This document shows positions 24,621 through 32,982 of a DNA stretch of 42,419 nucleotides, in pieces (position 1 is the first letter of the stretch; each line of letters starts with the position of its first letter). Below the pieces are notes generated by a model. It did no database searches and was not told the DNA's origin. It was given only the letters and a program-made list of their open reading frames with translations. Source of the DNA: Methanobacteriota archaeon (GTDB lineage: Archaea; Thermoplasmatota; Poseidoniia; Poseidoniales; Thalassarchaeaceae). The stretch is from NCBI GenBank assembly GCA_002712285.1, contig PATC01000030.1:1-42419 (forward strand), written 5' to 3'. A program made the translations under genes and the position numbers.

Positions 24621-27600
24621 TCAGCCTTGCTGGCCCCAGCCTTGCTGCTGGTCCCAACCCTGCTGTTGCTGGTCCCAACCTTGTTGGTTCCAACCCTGCT
24701 GTTGTTGCTGCCATTCAGCCCACTGTTGCCCCTGAGCTTGTTGTTGTGCCCACCATTCGGCCTGTTGAGCAGCACGCATCTCTTCCTCGAGTTTGTATCG
24801 ACGGTCCCCAAGACGATCGAATAGAAGAGCAGCCTGTCCCGCATCGATGCCACCCTTATCAGACAACGATTCGATATCCGTCTCCACCTCCATTAGGCCC
24901 TCAAAACCTTCAGCCTCATCTAATAGAGTTCGAATTTTCTCATAGTTAGAACGACGACTGGTTGAAGAGCGCCAAATGAGCACAGACATACCCGCACCAA
25001 TAGCGATGATTGCAAGGATAGCGAGAGAAAGCGCAGATTGGATTACGGGATCTAGCCCCGCTTCTTGCTGGAGACGATCAGGAGTATTATCTCCATCGAG
25101 ATCAACAGGAAGACTTGACGCATCATAAGGATCTGAACCATCAGCAAACTCATCGACATCATAGTAGCCATCATTATCGTCGTCTGGATCAACTATGTCG
25201 GCCCAACCATCTCCATCTGTATCTGGACATCCCAATGTGAAAAGACTAGAATTACCTGGTACGAGGGGGCAATCATCAGACAATTCAGTCCCCTGCTGGT
25301 CAGCAAATCCATCACCATCACTATCAGACCAGAGACGAGCATCAAGGGCCCACCCTCCAGGAATAGTTGAATTTCCATCAATGATATCTGCATAACCATC
25401 TGAATCACTGTCTTCACAACCTACAAGACCGCCAGTTGTGGAAGTCCCTGATTTCCCAGGGCAATCGTCTGCGTCTGTCCCATTTTCATTGTCCCCATAG
25501 CCGTCCCCATCAACATCACTCCACTGGGTGGCATCGTTAGGATAAGCATCTCCAGAATCAGACCAACCATCCCCGTCTGAATCAAGACATCCAATGAGAT
25601 CGATTGTCGATGTACCTGCTTCTTGAGGGCAGTCATCAATGAGGCCTGATTCAGCAGTATCAGGATAGCCATCTCCATCGGTATCTGGACATCCATTCAT
25701 CGTATTGGCATAATCCGTAGGACATTCATCCCCATCGTTAGAAATGCCATCACCATCATTGTCGGGGCAACCAATTGCGTCTATTGAAGAGGTACCTAAG
25801 CGTGTTGGACAATCATCTGAATCTGGGAATCCAGGTGCATCCCCATATCCATCGCCATCTGAATCTGCATATTGATCCGAATTTTCTGGCATGTCATCAA
25901 ATAAATCTGACCAACCATCACCATCCGTATCAACACAGCCGTACCTATCACGGAAAGAATCTCCAGGCTCATCTGGACAATCGTCATACGGGCCCATTGA
26001 CATATCTAATTCAACGTCTTCAAATCCGTCATTGTCACGATCAAGAGGACTTGGGTCAGCAAGATATGCACCAGCAATCCAATGACCAGGCCAATGACTC
26101 AATCTGGAGGAGTTCCAAGAATCGATCCTCCAATTATCTCCGAGACCATCTCCATCAGTGTCATTCCATTGCGATGGTTTGTTGAAGAAATCGTCTGCAA
26201 GATCAGACCATCCATCAGAGTCTAAATCGGTGCAACCAAAGGTATCTTTCCATGAAGTCCCCCAAACATTGGGACAATCATCGAAACCCTCGCCATCAGG
26301 ATTGTCCCCAAAACCATCACCATCATTGTCAGACCATTGAGTAGAATTGTTAGGGAAGTCATCATTAGAATCAGATTGTCCATCACTGTCTAAGTCAGGG
26401 CAACCATAGACGTCACGTGTACTATTCCCCGCCACAACAGGACAATGATCGGGGGTTGTAGCGAAATCCACGTAGACGCCGGGACCACCCATTCGGCTTC
26501 CATTAAGAGAAGAATCAGCCCAATTGTCACCGTATCCGTCTCCATCAAGATCGGACCACTGAGTCGAGTCTAGAGGGAATTGATCAGTTCGATCCCCTAC
26601 CTTATCTCCATCCGTATCGACACCATGCACAACAATAGCAAGATCATTACTTCCGTAATGTGGAACAGAATTCCCATTTATCGTCAGTCCAGTTGGGTAG
26701 TTGAATGCAAAATAAGTCTCATCACCGAGAATTGCGGCGCCATATCCGGTATCACTAGAGGTCGAACCATGGTGGTTGACCCAATTCCAAGCGCCATTCG
26801 ATGATAATGTTCCCATGAAGACGTCATTGCTCCCTATCGAGTTCACACCATATTGGCCGAACCATGCTGCACTGTTGTAGTAACCTGTTACGGCTACCTC
26901 ACCGGTCGAGGATTCGACATCGACGTCGTAACAATAGTCTGTACTGCTACCTCCGCCTTGCTGCTGCCAGTTCCAGTTACCAGTGGGTGAAATTTGAGCT
27001 ACGAACATATCCCAACCACTACCACCATAGGCATTCAGACGATTAGATGAAAACTCAGTGTAATAGTAAAATCGACCACAAACTGTTGCATTGCCACCAT
27101 CATCCACTTCGATTGCTTCGGGATAAGTCTCATACGAGGAGTAACCAAACTTCTGGGACCAACTGTATGCACCTGTAGAGGAATATTGAGCTATGAATCC
27201 CCAGTAATCGTAAGCATGGTAATTGTACTGACTAGTGGATCCAAAGTCAATCTGATAAGAGAACTCTCCCGTAACATACACTCTTTCTTGGGCATCAACC
27301 GCGACGTCGCGTCCACGCTCGTAGTAACTTCCACTCATCCTCTGTGCCCAGCGCCAATTTCCTTGAGAATCGAGGCTTGCAATGAAAGCATCAGAATAAC
27401 AGCTACTGCAAGAAATGGAACCCGCTGAACCGAAATTCAAGGTTCCAGATGACCAATATCCAGTAACGTAAACATTACCCGAATCTGCGAGAGCAATGCC
27501 GTATGCATAATCACTACTACTAGCACCAATTTTCTGTGCCCACAACCAATTACCCATGGTATCTAAAACCGCAACATAAGCATCGAGTGATCCAGATGAA

Positions 27601-28061
27601 GAGAATGAGGTGCTACCGAATGAAATAGTATTGTAGAAGGTGCCTGTGATACTCACATTTCCGCCCCCATCCACGTCGATATCATAGCAGTAATCAGTAC
27701 TGGTAGAACCTGCAGTTTTGACCCAAAGCCAGTCACCTGTGGATGATAACTTAGCAACAAAAATGTCTGAGCTCCCACTGGAGGAGGTAGGAGTACTGAA
27801 TGCACCGAAATATGCAATCTGATGATAGTTCCCGCAGACGTAGATATTTCCTTGATCATCCACATCCAAGCCACGGACATTATCTGAATTGCTTCCACCT
27901 GCGTTTTGATGCCAGAGATACTGGCTACTGCTGACGTACGAAGTCAACGGTACCTCCTCAAGAGGAGAAATATTTGACTCACCATCTGAGTTCAATACAG
28001 ACACAGAAATCAAATGCGCAAGAAATAGGGAGGCAAACAGTACGGCAGCAATACGTCTCAT
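24621..28061 (-). CDS. Large surface protein: propeller-like repeats, TSP3 repeats, TM helix, Q/W-rich tail
   Basis: The preferred start is ATG 28061 (M-R-R-I-A-A-V-L-F-A-S-L-F), which opens a signal peptide; an ATG at 28112 is also open. About 1146 residues. The first half has seven or so units of roughly 50-55 residues with W-x-W ... D-V-D-G-G-G-N-V-x-V-T-G-x-F, typical of SBBP-type beta-propeller blades. The second half has many thrombospondin type-3 calcium loops (D-x-D-G-D-G-x-x-D). Near the C-terminus a membrane helix (A-I-L-A-I-I-A-I-G-A-G-M-S-V) is followed by a helical region and a tail repeating Q-Q-G-W / D-Q-Q-Q-G-W. The bulk is outside the cell, tethered, with a cytoplasmic low-complexity tail. 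Adhesion or particle binding is likely but not shown. Confidence 0.85.
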   Translation of the reverse strand: MRRIAAVLFASLFLAHLISVSVLNSDGESNISPLEEVPLTSYVSSSQYLWHQNAGGSNSDNVRGLDVDDQGNIYVCGNYHQIAYFGAFSTPTSSSGSSDIFVAKLSSTGDWLWVKTAGSTSTDYCYDIDVDGGGNVSITGTFYNTISFGSTSFSSSGSLDAYVAVLDTMGNWLWAQKIGASSSDYAYGIALADSGNVYVTGYWSSGTLNFGSAGSISCSSCYSDAFIASLDSQGNWRWAQRMSGSYYERGRDVAVDAQERVYVTGEFSYQIDFGSTSQYNYHAYDYWGFIAQYSSTGAYSWSQKFGYSSYETYPEAIEVDDGGNATVCGRFYYYTEFSSNRLNAYGGSGWDMFVAQISPTGNWNWQQQGGGSSTDYCYDVDVESSTGEVAVTGYYNSAAWFGQYGVNSIGSNDVFMGTLSSNGAWNWVNHHGSTSSDTGYGAAILGDETYFAFNYPTGLTINGNSVPHYGSNDLAIVVHGVDTDGDKVGDRTDQFPLDSTQWSDLDGDGYGDNWADSSLNGSRMGGPGVYVDFATTPDHCPVVAGNSTRDVYGCPDLDSDGQSDSNDDFPNNSTQWSDNDGDGFGDNPDGEGFDDCPNVWGTSWKDTFGCTDLDSDGWSDLADDFFNKPSQWNDTDGDGLGDNWRIDSWNSSRLSHWPGHWIAGAYLADPSPLDRDNDGFEDVELDMSMGPYDDCPDEPGDSFRDRYGCVDTDGDGWSDLFDDMPENSDQYADSDGDGYGDAPGFPDSDDCPTRLGTSSIDAIGCPDNDGDGISNDGDECPTDYANTMNGCPDTDGDGYPDTAESGLIDDCPQEAGTSTIDLIGCLDSDGDGWSDSGDAYPNDATQWSDVDGDGYGDNENGTDADDCPGKSGTSTTGGLVGCEDSDSDGYADIIDGNSTIPGGWALDARLWSDSDGDGFADQQGTELSDDCPLVPGNSSLFTLGCPDTDGDGWADIVDPDDDNDGYYDVDEFADGSDPYDASSLPVDLDGDNTPDRLQQEAGLDPVIQSALSLAILAIIAIGAGMSVLIWRSSTSRRSNYEKIRTLLDEAEGFEGLMEVETDIESLSDKGGIDAGQAALLFDRLGDRRYKLEEEMRAAQQAEWWAQQQAQGQQWAEWQQQQQGWNQQGWDQQQQGWDQQQGWGQQG
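24628..24730. repeat. Tandem repeat encoding the Q-Q-G-W tail
   Basis: On the reverse strand, units of roughly 15-24 bases built on CAACAGCAGGGTTGG-like sequence recur, encoding Q-Q/Q-Q-Q-G-W/N-Q-Q-G-W-D. The repeat lies wholly within the 3' end of the surface-protein gene. It could vary in number between strains. Confidence 0.75.
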
Positions 28062-28119
28062 CAGACGAATGAGGCTTTTTCGGAGATATAGTGCATTCGT
28101 ATGCAGGGGCAATCAGTAT

Positions 28120-28608
28120 TCAAGCGAATGGATGCCTGACAAGGTAACGCTCCATCCTTTCAGTAAGGCGTTCGGATCCTTCAGAACGAGATGCAAGGAG
28201 GCGGATTTGCTCTACCATCATAGCGTGTTCATCACTCTGAAGACCAAGTACTCGACGAAGGACATCTAACATTGCCATCTCATCATCAGTAATGACCTCA
28301 TCATCCAGAGAAGTAATCAGAACATTCTGGTACAGGGCCATATCGCCAAGATGCCGACGGTTGTGTGCTCGAATATCATCATCAGAATGAGGAGACGACA
28401 TCGAACCACTTGCAATTGCTAACGAATCCTGAACATCTGATGACCCCAGTCCCATCACAGATGCAATGACATCTAATATCGCAGATTCATCATCGGTTAG
28501 AATGTCATCTTCCATTGCGACCTCGACAATGCGAAGTAGAATGTATCGACCCCGGTCTCCACTCGTTGCGCCCATGGCTACAGGATTCAGTTCCCGTATA
28601 TCATCCAT
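28120..28608 (-). CDS. Duplicated TerB-like helical protein
   Basis: The 162 residues contain two copies of one motif: I-L-T-D-D-E-S-A-I-L-D-V-I-A-S-V-M-G-L and V-I-T-D-D-E-M-A-M-L-D-V-L-R-R-V-L-G-L, about 75 residues apart. D-G/D-x-x-T-x-x-E-x-x-x-L is the core of TerB-like domains, helical modules often found with stress or envelope proteins. The family call is by motif only. There is no signal peptide or membrane helix. It is directly upstream of the large surface-protein gene on the same strand (58 bases to its preferred start), so the cytoplasmic tail of that protein is a possible partner. Confidence 0.6.
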   Translation of the reverse strand: MDDIRELNPVAMGATSGDRGRYILLRIVEVAMEDDILTDDESAILDVIASVMGLGSSDVQDSLAIASGSMSSPHSDDDIRAHNRRHLGDMALYQNVLITSLDDEVITDDEMAMLDVLRRVLGLQSDEHAMMVEQIRLLASRSEGSERLTERMERYLVRHPFA

Positions 28609-28635
28609 TCACACAGAACGACCAGTTCAAGGTGG

Positions 28636-28648
28636 AGGGCTCCGCCCT
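28636..28648. other. Short GC hairpin between divergent genes
   Basis: AGGGC, loop TCC, GCCCT. It lies between the starts of the TerB-like gene and the LysE-family gene, only 6 bases before the latter's ATG. It could affect translation or be chance. Confidence 0.3.
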
Positions 28649-28654
28649 TAAGTC

Positions 28655-29269
28655 ATGGATTTCTGGTCAGCAGGCATCGAAGGGTTCGCCCTAAGTTTGG
28701 GCCTAATTCTAGCCATAGGGCCACAGAATATCTTCGTAGTCAGACAAGGCCTACTAAAATCACACGTTTTTGCTGTCTGCCTAGTTTGCTCTTTTTGCGA
28801 TGCATTTCTGATTTGTATAGGAGTATTAGGATTCGGATCTATCCTCGCGGGTATTGAAAATGCGGAATTTCTCATCTCTCTGGCTGCTGCCACATTCATC
28901 ACGGGCTACGGGATACTGAGAATCAAATCCTCAATGAATCCAATCGGAATGTCTCTAGGAAAGGAAGAGGAATTGAGTTTAGGACCCACTATTGGTACAG
29001 TGCTTGCATTCACATTCCTCAATCCCCACGTATATCTTGACACAATCATTCTGATAGGCGGAGCATCCAGTAGATACTCGGCCGACAACCGATTTTGGTT
29101 TGCGTTGGGTGCTGCACTTGCCTCATTCCTGTTCTTCTTTGCTCTAGGGTATGGAGCAAGAAGACTCTCCAATGTGCTTGAAAATCCTGAATCCTGGAAG
29201 ATTATCGATAGAGGAATAGCATGTGTGATGTTTGCTATAGCTGGCGGGATAATGCTTCCATTCCTTTGA
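28655..29269 (+). CDS. LysE/ArgO-family amino-acid exporter
   Basis: The 204 residues have six hydrophobic helices and the family start: F-A-L-S-L-G-L-I-L-A-I-G-P-Q-N25, then V-V-R-Q-G-L at the first loop and later F-L-N-P-H-V-Y-L-D-T. These are characteristic of LysE and ArgO, which export lysine or arginine by proton exchange. The length equals that of the family. The substrate is inferred as a basic amino acid; LysE-family members of unknown specificity are common. It is alone in its orientation, with no ribosome site adjacent to the ATG, so the transcript may be leaderless. Confidence 0.9.
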   Translation: MDFWSAGIEGFALSLGLILAIGPQNIFVVRQGLLKSHVFAVCLVCSFCDAFLICIGVLGFGSILAGIENAEFLISLAAATFITGYGILRIKSSMNPIGMSLGKEEELSLGPTIGTVLAFTFLNPHVYLDTIILIGGASSRYSADNRFWFALGAALASFLFFFALGYGARRLSNVLENPESWKIIDRGIACVMFAIAGGIMLPFL

Positions 29270-29340
29270 TATTGAATCTGGCAATGCATCAATTCGTATT
29301 TAGGAGAGGGTTCAAATGAAGAAAAAAATGATAATAATAT

Positions 29341-30084
29341 GTGGGGGACAAGAATTACTCTCCTTCTAGGTCACAACATACTTCCAAAAATTTACTTGGA
29401 TTTGTAGCACCATGGAAGGATGCATCGGGTAGACTACTCAACCCAATAGAAATCTTACAATCACGACGATTTACAATTCTGTATCTCGTAATCGTTTGGA
29501 TTTATGTCATGCTAATTGATGAGGCTCTAGAAGGAAGTATGTTCTATGATCTAAGAATAATAAGTGAACAAATCGCTAGAATGGACCCAAATGAATTGAC
29601 TACTAATCCTCTAATTTTCCTATTCTCGTTATTGATTTCACCCTTTGCACATTGGGATACAGTACACGCAATGTATGTTACAGCAGGAATAATTTTCTTT
29701 TTACAATCGTTTGAGGCACATAATAATTGGAAAAGTGCAGCGATAATTTTCATCGGAACAAGTGCGCTAACTTCTATGCTTATGGCGTTTTTTTACAATG
29801 TCGGCTTTGCCATAAATCCAGATATTGACCTATTTTCATACGTCATGAGTAGGTCATTCAGAGGTGGATCAATTGGAATGTTTGGGGCTTTGGGAGCACT
29901 AGCTTATCATGCCAAGAAACCACAATTTCCCTTGTTACTCGTTTTCTTATTCGAGGTTTGGAATTACACTAGTTACGGTACAGATGCAGCCATTTCTATT
30001 GGCCATGCAACTTCAACCCTAATTGGACTAATCGGTTGGAAATTGTGGAATGAAAACAGGATACGCGATGATGAAGAAGAGTAG
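29341..30084 (+). CDS. Rhomboid-like intramembrane protease
   Basis: The 247 residues start at GTG 29341; a stop codon two codons upstream rules out an earlier start in frame. Helices alternate with short loops. S-P-F-A-H-W-D-T-V-H-A-M-Y matches the rhomboid F-x-H-x5-H-x3-N-like loop, G-G-S177-I-G-M-F-G holds the candidate nucleophile, and G-H222-A-T-S-T-L-I-G-L-I-G-W the candidate general base. The family cleaves membrane helices. Asn in the first motif is absent, so activity needs care. The gene and its upstream region are visibly A/T-rich compared with neighbours, and no ribosome site fits the GTG, so horizontal gain or unusual initiation is possible. Confidence 0.72.
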   Translation: MGDKNYSPSRSQHTSKNLLGFVAPWKDASGRLLNPIEILQSRRFTILYLVIVWIYVMLIDEALEGSMFYDLRIISEQIARMDPNELTTNPLIFLFSLLISPFAHWDTVHAMYVTAGIIFFLQSFEAHNNWKSAAIIFIGTSALTSMLMAFFYNVGFAINPDIDLFSYVMSRSFRGGSIGMFGALGALAYHAKKPQFPLLLVFLFEVWNYTSYGTDAAISIGHATSTLIGLIGWKLWNENRIRDDEEE

Positions 30085-30095
30085 AATATCGTTGT

Positions 30096-30109
30096 AATAC
30101 AAACGTATT
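30096..30109. promoter_or_regulatory. Possible operator (inverted repeat) upstream of the RHH regulator
   Basis: AATAC-AAAC-GTATT is a 5-4-5 inverted repeat 60-73 bases before the ribbon-helix-helix gene. It is a candidate autoregulatory site because such regulators bind short palindromes near their own promoter. There is no direct evidence. Confidence 0.25.
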
Positions 30110-30168
30110 TCATTTGCAATACATTCATATGATGCCGGCATAACAGGTAGGCCGGAGGGCAGGAGGAT

Positions 30169-30543
30169 ATGGCCAACAACAGCCCGATGGTTTCGCTTAG
30201 AATCCCAGAGGATCACCTGATGATGCTCGAACAATTGGTTGGTTTCGATGGAATGCGTAATCGTTCAGATGTTATTCGACACGCAGTGCGACTCCTACTA
30301 GAATCCGGTCCCTCACGAGCAGTAGGTGGGACGGTGAAGGTAGATCTGGGGCCAGATTTGACAGAGAAGCTCGACACATTCTGTCAAATTCACGGTGACA
30401 CACCTGAAACAGTAACCCGCTACGCTCTACGCGATCATATGACTTCAGTCATGAATCAGACCGAGACGCTGGAGACGAAAATGCAGCAGCGCCTCAAAGA
30501 ACTCCAAGATAAGAGTCGGCAGAATGAGGATCACACAGCCTAG
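30169..30543 (+). CDS. Tandem ribbon-helix-helix transcription regulator
   Basis: The 124 residues start at ATG 30169 behind a strong AGGAGG at 30161-30166. Residues about 7-45 are a classic RHH fold: V-S-L-R-I-P strand, then a helix and M-R-N-R-S-D-V-I-R-H-A-V-R-L-L-L. Residues about 54-92 look like a second, more diverged RHH unit (G-T-V-K-V-D-L strand, then helices with P-E-T-V-T-R-Y-A-L-R-D-H). A charged helical tail rich in Lys/Gln follows. Two RHH units in one chain could make a pseudo-dimer for DNA binding. No metal-binding ACT-like domain as in NikR is seen. It heads the group leading to the helicase. Confidence 0.75.
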   Translation: MANNSPMVSLRIPEDHLMMLEQLVGFDGMRNRSDVIRHAVRLLLESGPSRAVGGTVKVDLGPDLTEKLDTFCQIHGDTPETVTRYALRDHMTSVMNQTETLETKMQQRLKELQDKSRQNEDHTA

Positions 30544-30552
30544 TGGAGGCAG

Positions 30553-30846
30553 ATGGACATGGTAGGGGATGGGAACTCAACCAATGCGGGGGGGCCTCAG
30601 CGCCCCCTCGCGACCAATGTCTTCACCCATGTCGCTCTACGTAGTGCTCTACGCAATCGACTCTTGGCAAAGGCGACCAAATCAGAACCTATCCGCCGAA
30701 TATTCAACAGTGAACCAATGGATGAAATTCGTGATCGTGCATTAGATGCATCCACTGAACTCCATGGGTTTGACCAGGATTCCAGAATTATGGGCAACTT
30801 TTCGGGATTGAGGATACGCGCTCTTCGAACCCTTCCAACCAGATAA
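30553..30846 (+). CDS. Hypothetical basic protein
   Basis: The 97 residues are not recognised. It starts at ATG 30553 (or ATG 30559) after GTGGAGG, 9 bases past the RHH gene stop, so the two are probably cotranscribed. The first 20 residues are Gly/Asn/Pro-rich, and the codons there form a GC-rich hairpin (30586-30611). The rest is helical and basic, with S-A-L-R-N-R-L-L-A-K-A-T-K and M-D-E-I-R-D-R-A-L-D. There is no signal or membrane helix. A start further downstream would avoid the hairpin and cannot be excluded. Confidence 0.5.
   Translation: MDMVGDGNSTNAGGPQRPLATNVFTHVALRSALRNRLLAKATKSEPIRRIFNSEPMDEIRDRALDASTELHGFDQDSRIMGNFSGLRIRALRTLPTR
30586..30611 (+). other. GC-rich 10-bp hairpin near the start of the hypothetical gene
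   Basis: GCGGGGGGGC, a 6-base loop and GCGCCCCCTCGC-like return arm pair over ten positions with one G-U. It lies inside the first third of the gene at 30553 and about 45 bases after the RHH gene stop. It could attenuate or end transcription from the RHH gene. Confidence 0.5.
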
Positions 30847-30860
30847 TCACCCACACACCC

Positions 30861-30878
30861 GCCCCGCTTCGGCGGGGC
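30861..30878 (+). terminator. Stable hairpin with TTCG loop
   Basis: GCCCCGC-TTCG-GCGGGGC is a perfect 7-bp GC stem closed by the very stable C(UUCG)G tetraloop, 15 bases after the hypothetical gene and about 40 bases before the helicase start. There is no T-run after it on the top strand, so intrinsic termination is uncertain. It may be a processing or pausing signal. Confidence 0.6.
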
Positions 30879-30920
30879 ACCCCCAATTGATTCGGCCGGG
30901 AGGCTCATCACCGAATCTTC

Positions 30921-32942
30921 TTGAAGGGCCGCGCGAAGATACTCTTCGTGGCGACCACATTCTCCTTCGTTGCCCATGATGTCCTGAGGGATAGTCAACG
31001 TGAGATGATTGAGGATGCAATGACGATTCTGGAAAAGGACGGCTACTTATTTGCCGCTGCACCAACAGGAATTGGTAAAACCGCTGCAGCACTTAGCGCG
31101 GCCTTAGCTAGAGCAAATGACCACCCAGGCGGCAAGAAAACTGTCCTATTCATGACTGGACGCCAAAGTCAACATCGAATTGTAGTAGATACAGTTCGAA
31201 AGATTAACGCCCGCAGAGATGGGGAAAAAGTTCGCCTCGTTGATCTAATTGGGAGGGAATCTATGTGTGTAGATTTGGATCGATTCACAGGAAAATGTAG
31301 TTGTGAATTCGGGGTGAGTGATTACGTTTTACAGGATGCTAGAGAAGGACTGAGAAGATATATCTTCGAGGAACCCAAACATGTTGACGATGTGGTTAAC
31401 CAAGGAAAGCAGAGAAAGGTCTGTTCCTGGGCATGTGCTAGGCAATGCGCGAAAGATTGTGATCTGATTGTTTTTGATTACAATCACGTATTCATCGACA
31501 AGGTAAGGGAAGCGTCACTTGAATCAATGGGCATTGAGCTTACAAATTCGATTTTGGTAGTTGATGAAGCACACAACCTCCCAGATAGAATTCGGAGAGG
31601 TCTGGAAAGAAGATTGACTGCAAAGGTGCTTCGTGACTGCGTTAGCGAGATGCAAGAACACCGTGGCAACGAAGACAAAGTAGTCGCGAAAGCATTGGAA
31701 GAAGATGGTGCAGAGGCTTGGACTGGAGATGCAGAAGAGGCTTTGCTCGCAGAAAAGGCCCTAATTAGAATACGAGAACAGGTAGGGAAACATCTGAACA
31801 ATCTCAAACGAGTTCTTGGCGATGATAAGGAACAAATGACTGATCCTGGAAAATTATTGGAGATTTTCCAATCCTCGCTTGAAGGGACCTTGGATGAACC
31901 AATGACTATGCCCCGATTTATTCGAACATTAGAATCGGTTCGAATCGAGATAGACGAAGCATTAGATTCAGATCCTGAAATTGCATGCCATCGCCTAGCG
32001 GAATTGCTGGATATCCTCTATATGCGTCAAGGCGACTCTGCCCTTGCTACTGTATTCGACATACTGGGTGAAGAAGGAAGAATCACAACACATCTACTTG
32101 ATCCAGGCGTCGTTGCAAGACCCCTTCTCAAGGAGGCTGCAGGAGGGATTTTGATGTCTGGCACCTTATTCCCACCCTCAATGTACGGAGACATTCTCGG
32201 AATTCCACAGGAAAAATCAGTATCTTACAAAGAATACACTAGCCCCTTCGAAAGCGATCGACGACCTGTTGTCCTTGCTACAGATGTAACAACGCGTTAC
32301 AAGGATAGAAGTGCCGCAAACACACATCGAATCCGCGAGCATATCCATGGATTGCTCCGAAAAACTCCTGGTCACGTCGCTGTTTTCCTCCCCTCTTACA
32401 ACCTGTTGGAAGAAATAATCGAAGATGGGTCATGGCCAAATCGTCATTTAATAATTGAAGAGAGAACTTGGTCGAAAAGCAGGGTACAAGATGTGCTCGA
32501 TCGTCTTCGTAGCTCGAGAGATTCCGGTCCACGATACCTACTCGCAGGAGTATACAATGCTCGACTCTCAGAAGGTATTGACTACGAAGGTAACATACTG
32601 GATGCAGTAGTATGTGTCGGCATCCCAATGGCGCCCCCTACAGCATCAAACCAAGCACTGCGTGACTACATCTCAGACCGCTTCGGGGAACGGAATGCTT
32701 GGAAGTACTCGGCTGCACAACCTGCAATGAATGCCATCCTGCAAGCAATGGGAAGAGCCATCCGAAAAGCAGAAGATCGTGCGATAGTCCTAGTCCTTGA
32801 GCGACGGGTCGGCGATAGAGGATACAAGGCATGCCTTCCAATGGGGTTGAACATGTTCCATACCGATAACTCAGAGACCACTGAGAGGCTAGTTCGACGA
32901 TTCTTTCAACGACATCCTGAGCCAGCACGTACCACTGAATGA
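30921..32942 (+). CDS. XPD/Rad3-type Fe-S DNA helicase (DinG-related)
   Basis: The 673 residues belong to helicase superfamily 2. Walker A is A-P48-T-G-I-G-K-T54 and the DEAH box V-V-D-E-A-H-N. A cysteine group between them (C in E-S-M-C-V, then K-C-S-C-E-F and C-S-W-A-C-A-R-Q-C-A-K-D-C) stands where XPD holds its [4Fe-4S] cluster. The C-terminal motif VI is Q-A-M-G-R-A-I-R-K-A-E-D. Such enzymes unwind DNA 5' to 3' in repair or recombination. The frame starts at TTG 30921; GTG 30948 is an alternative and lies closer to the family's usual beginning. There is no ATG before the Q-R-E-M block. Confidence 0.88.
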   Translation: MKGRAKILFVATTFSFVAHDVLRDSQREMIEDAMTILEKDGYLFAAAPTGIGKTAAALSAALARANDHPGGKKTVLFMTGRQSQHRIVVDTVRKINARRDGEKVRLVDLIGRESMCVDLDRFTGKCSCEFGVSDYVLQDAREGLRRYIFEEPKHVDDVVNQGKQRKVCSWACARQCAKDCDLIVFDYNHVFIDKVREASLESMGIELTNSILVVDEAHNLPDRIRRGLERRLTAKVLRDCVSEMQEHRGNEDKVVAKALEEDGAEAWTGDAEEALLAEKALIRIREQVGKHLNNLKRVLGDDKEQMTDPGKLLEIFQSSLEGTLDEPMTMPRFIRTLESVRIEIDEALDSDPEIACHRLAELLDILYMRQGDSALATVFDILGEEGRITTHLLDPGVVARPLLKEAAGGILMSGTLFPPSMYGDILGIPQEKSVSYKEYTSPFESDRRPVVLATDVTTRYKDRSAANTHRIREHIHGLLRKTPGHVAVFLPSYNLLEEIIEDGSWPNRHLIIEERTWSKSRVQDVLDRLRSSRDSGPRYLLAGVYNARLSEGIDYEGNILDAVVCVGIPMAPPTASNQALRDYISDRFGERNAWKYSAAQPAMNAILQAMGRAIRKAEDRAIVLVLERRVGDRGYKACLPMGLNMFHTDNSETTERLVRRFFQRHPEPARTTE

Positions 32943-32982
32943 GACGACGGGTTGATGACCTTCGGCGGCCCCAACTAATTCC

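Noticed and set aside
24482-24949. Rightward Pro/Ala-rich frames opposite the 3' end of the surface-protein gene
   Set aside because: They mirror the Q-Q-G-W codon repeats on the other strand and have no protein-like features of their own.
25150-26600. Regularly spaced similar DNA segments resembling an array
   Set aside because: They are codon-level copies of TSP3 loops inside one reading frame with unequal spacing; not a CRISPR array.
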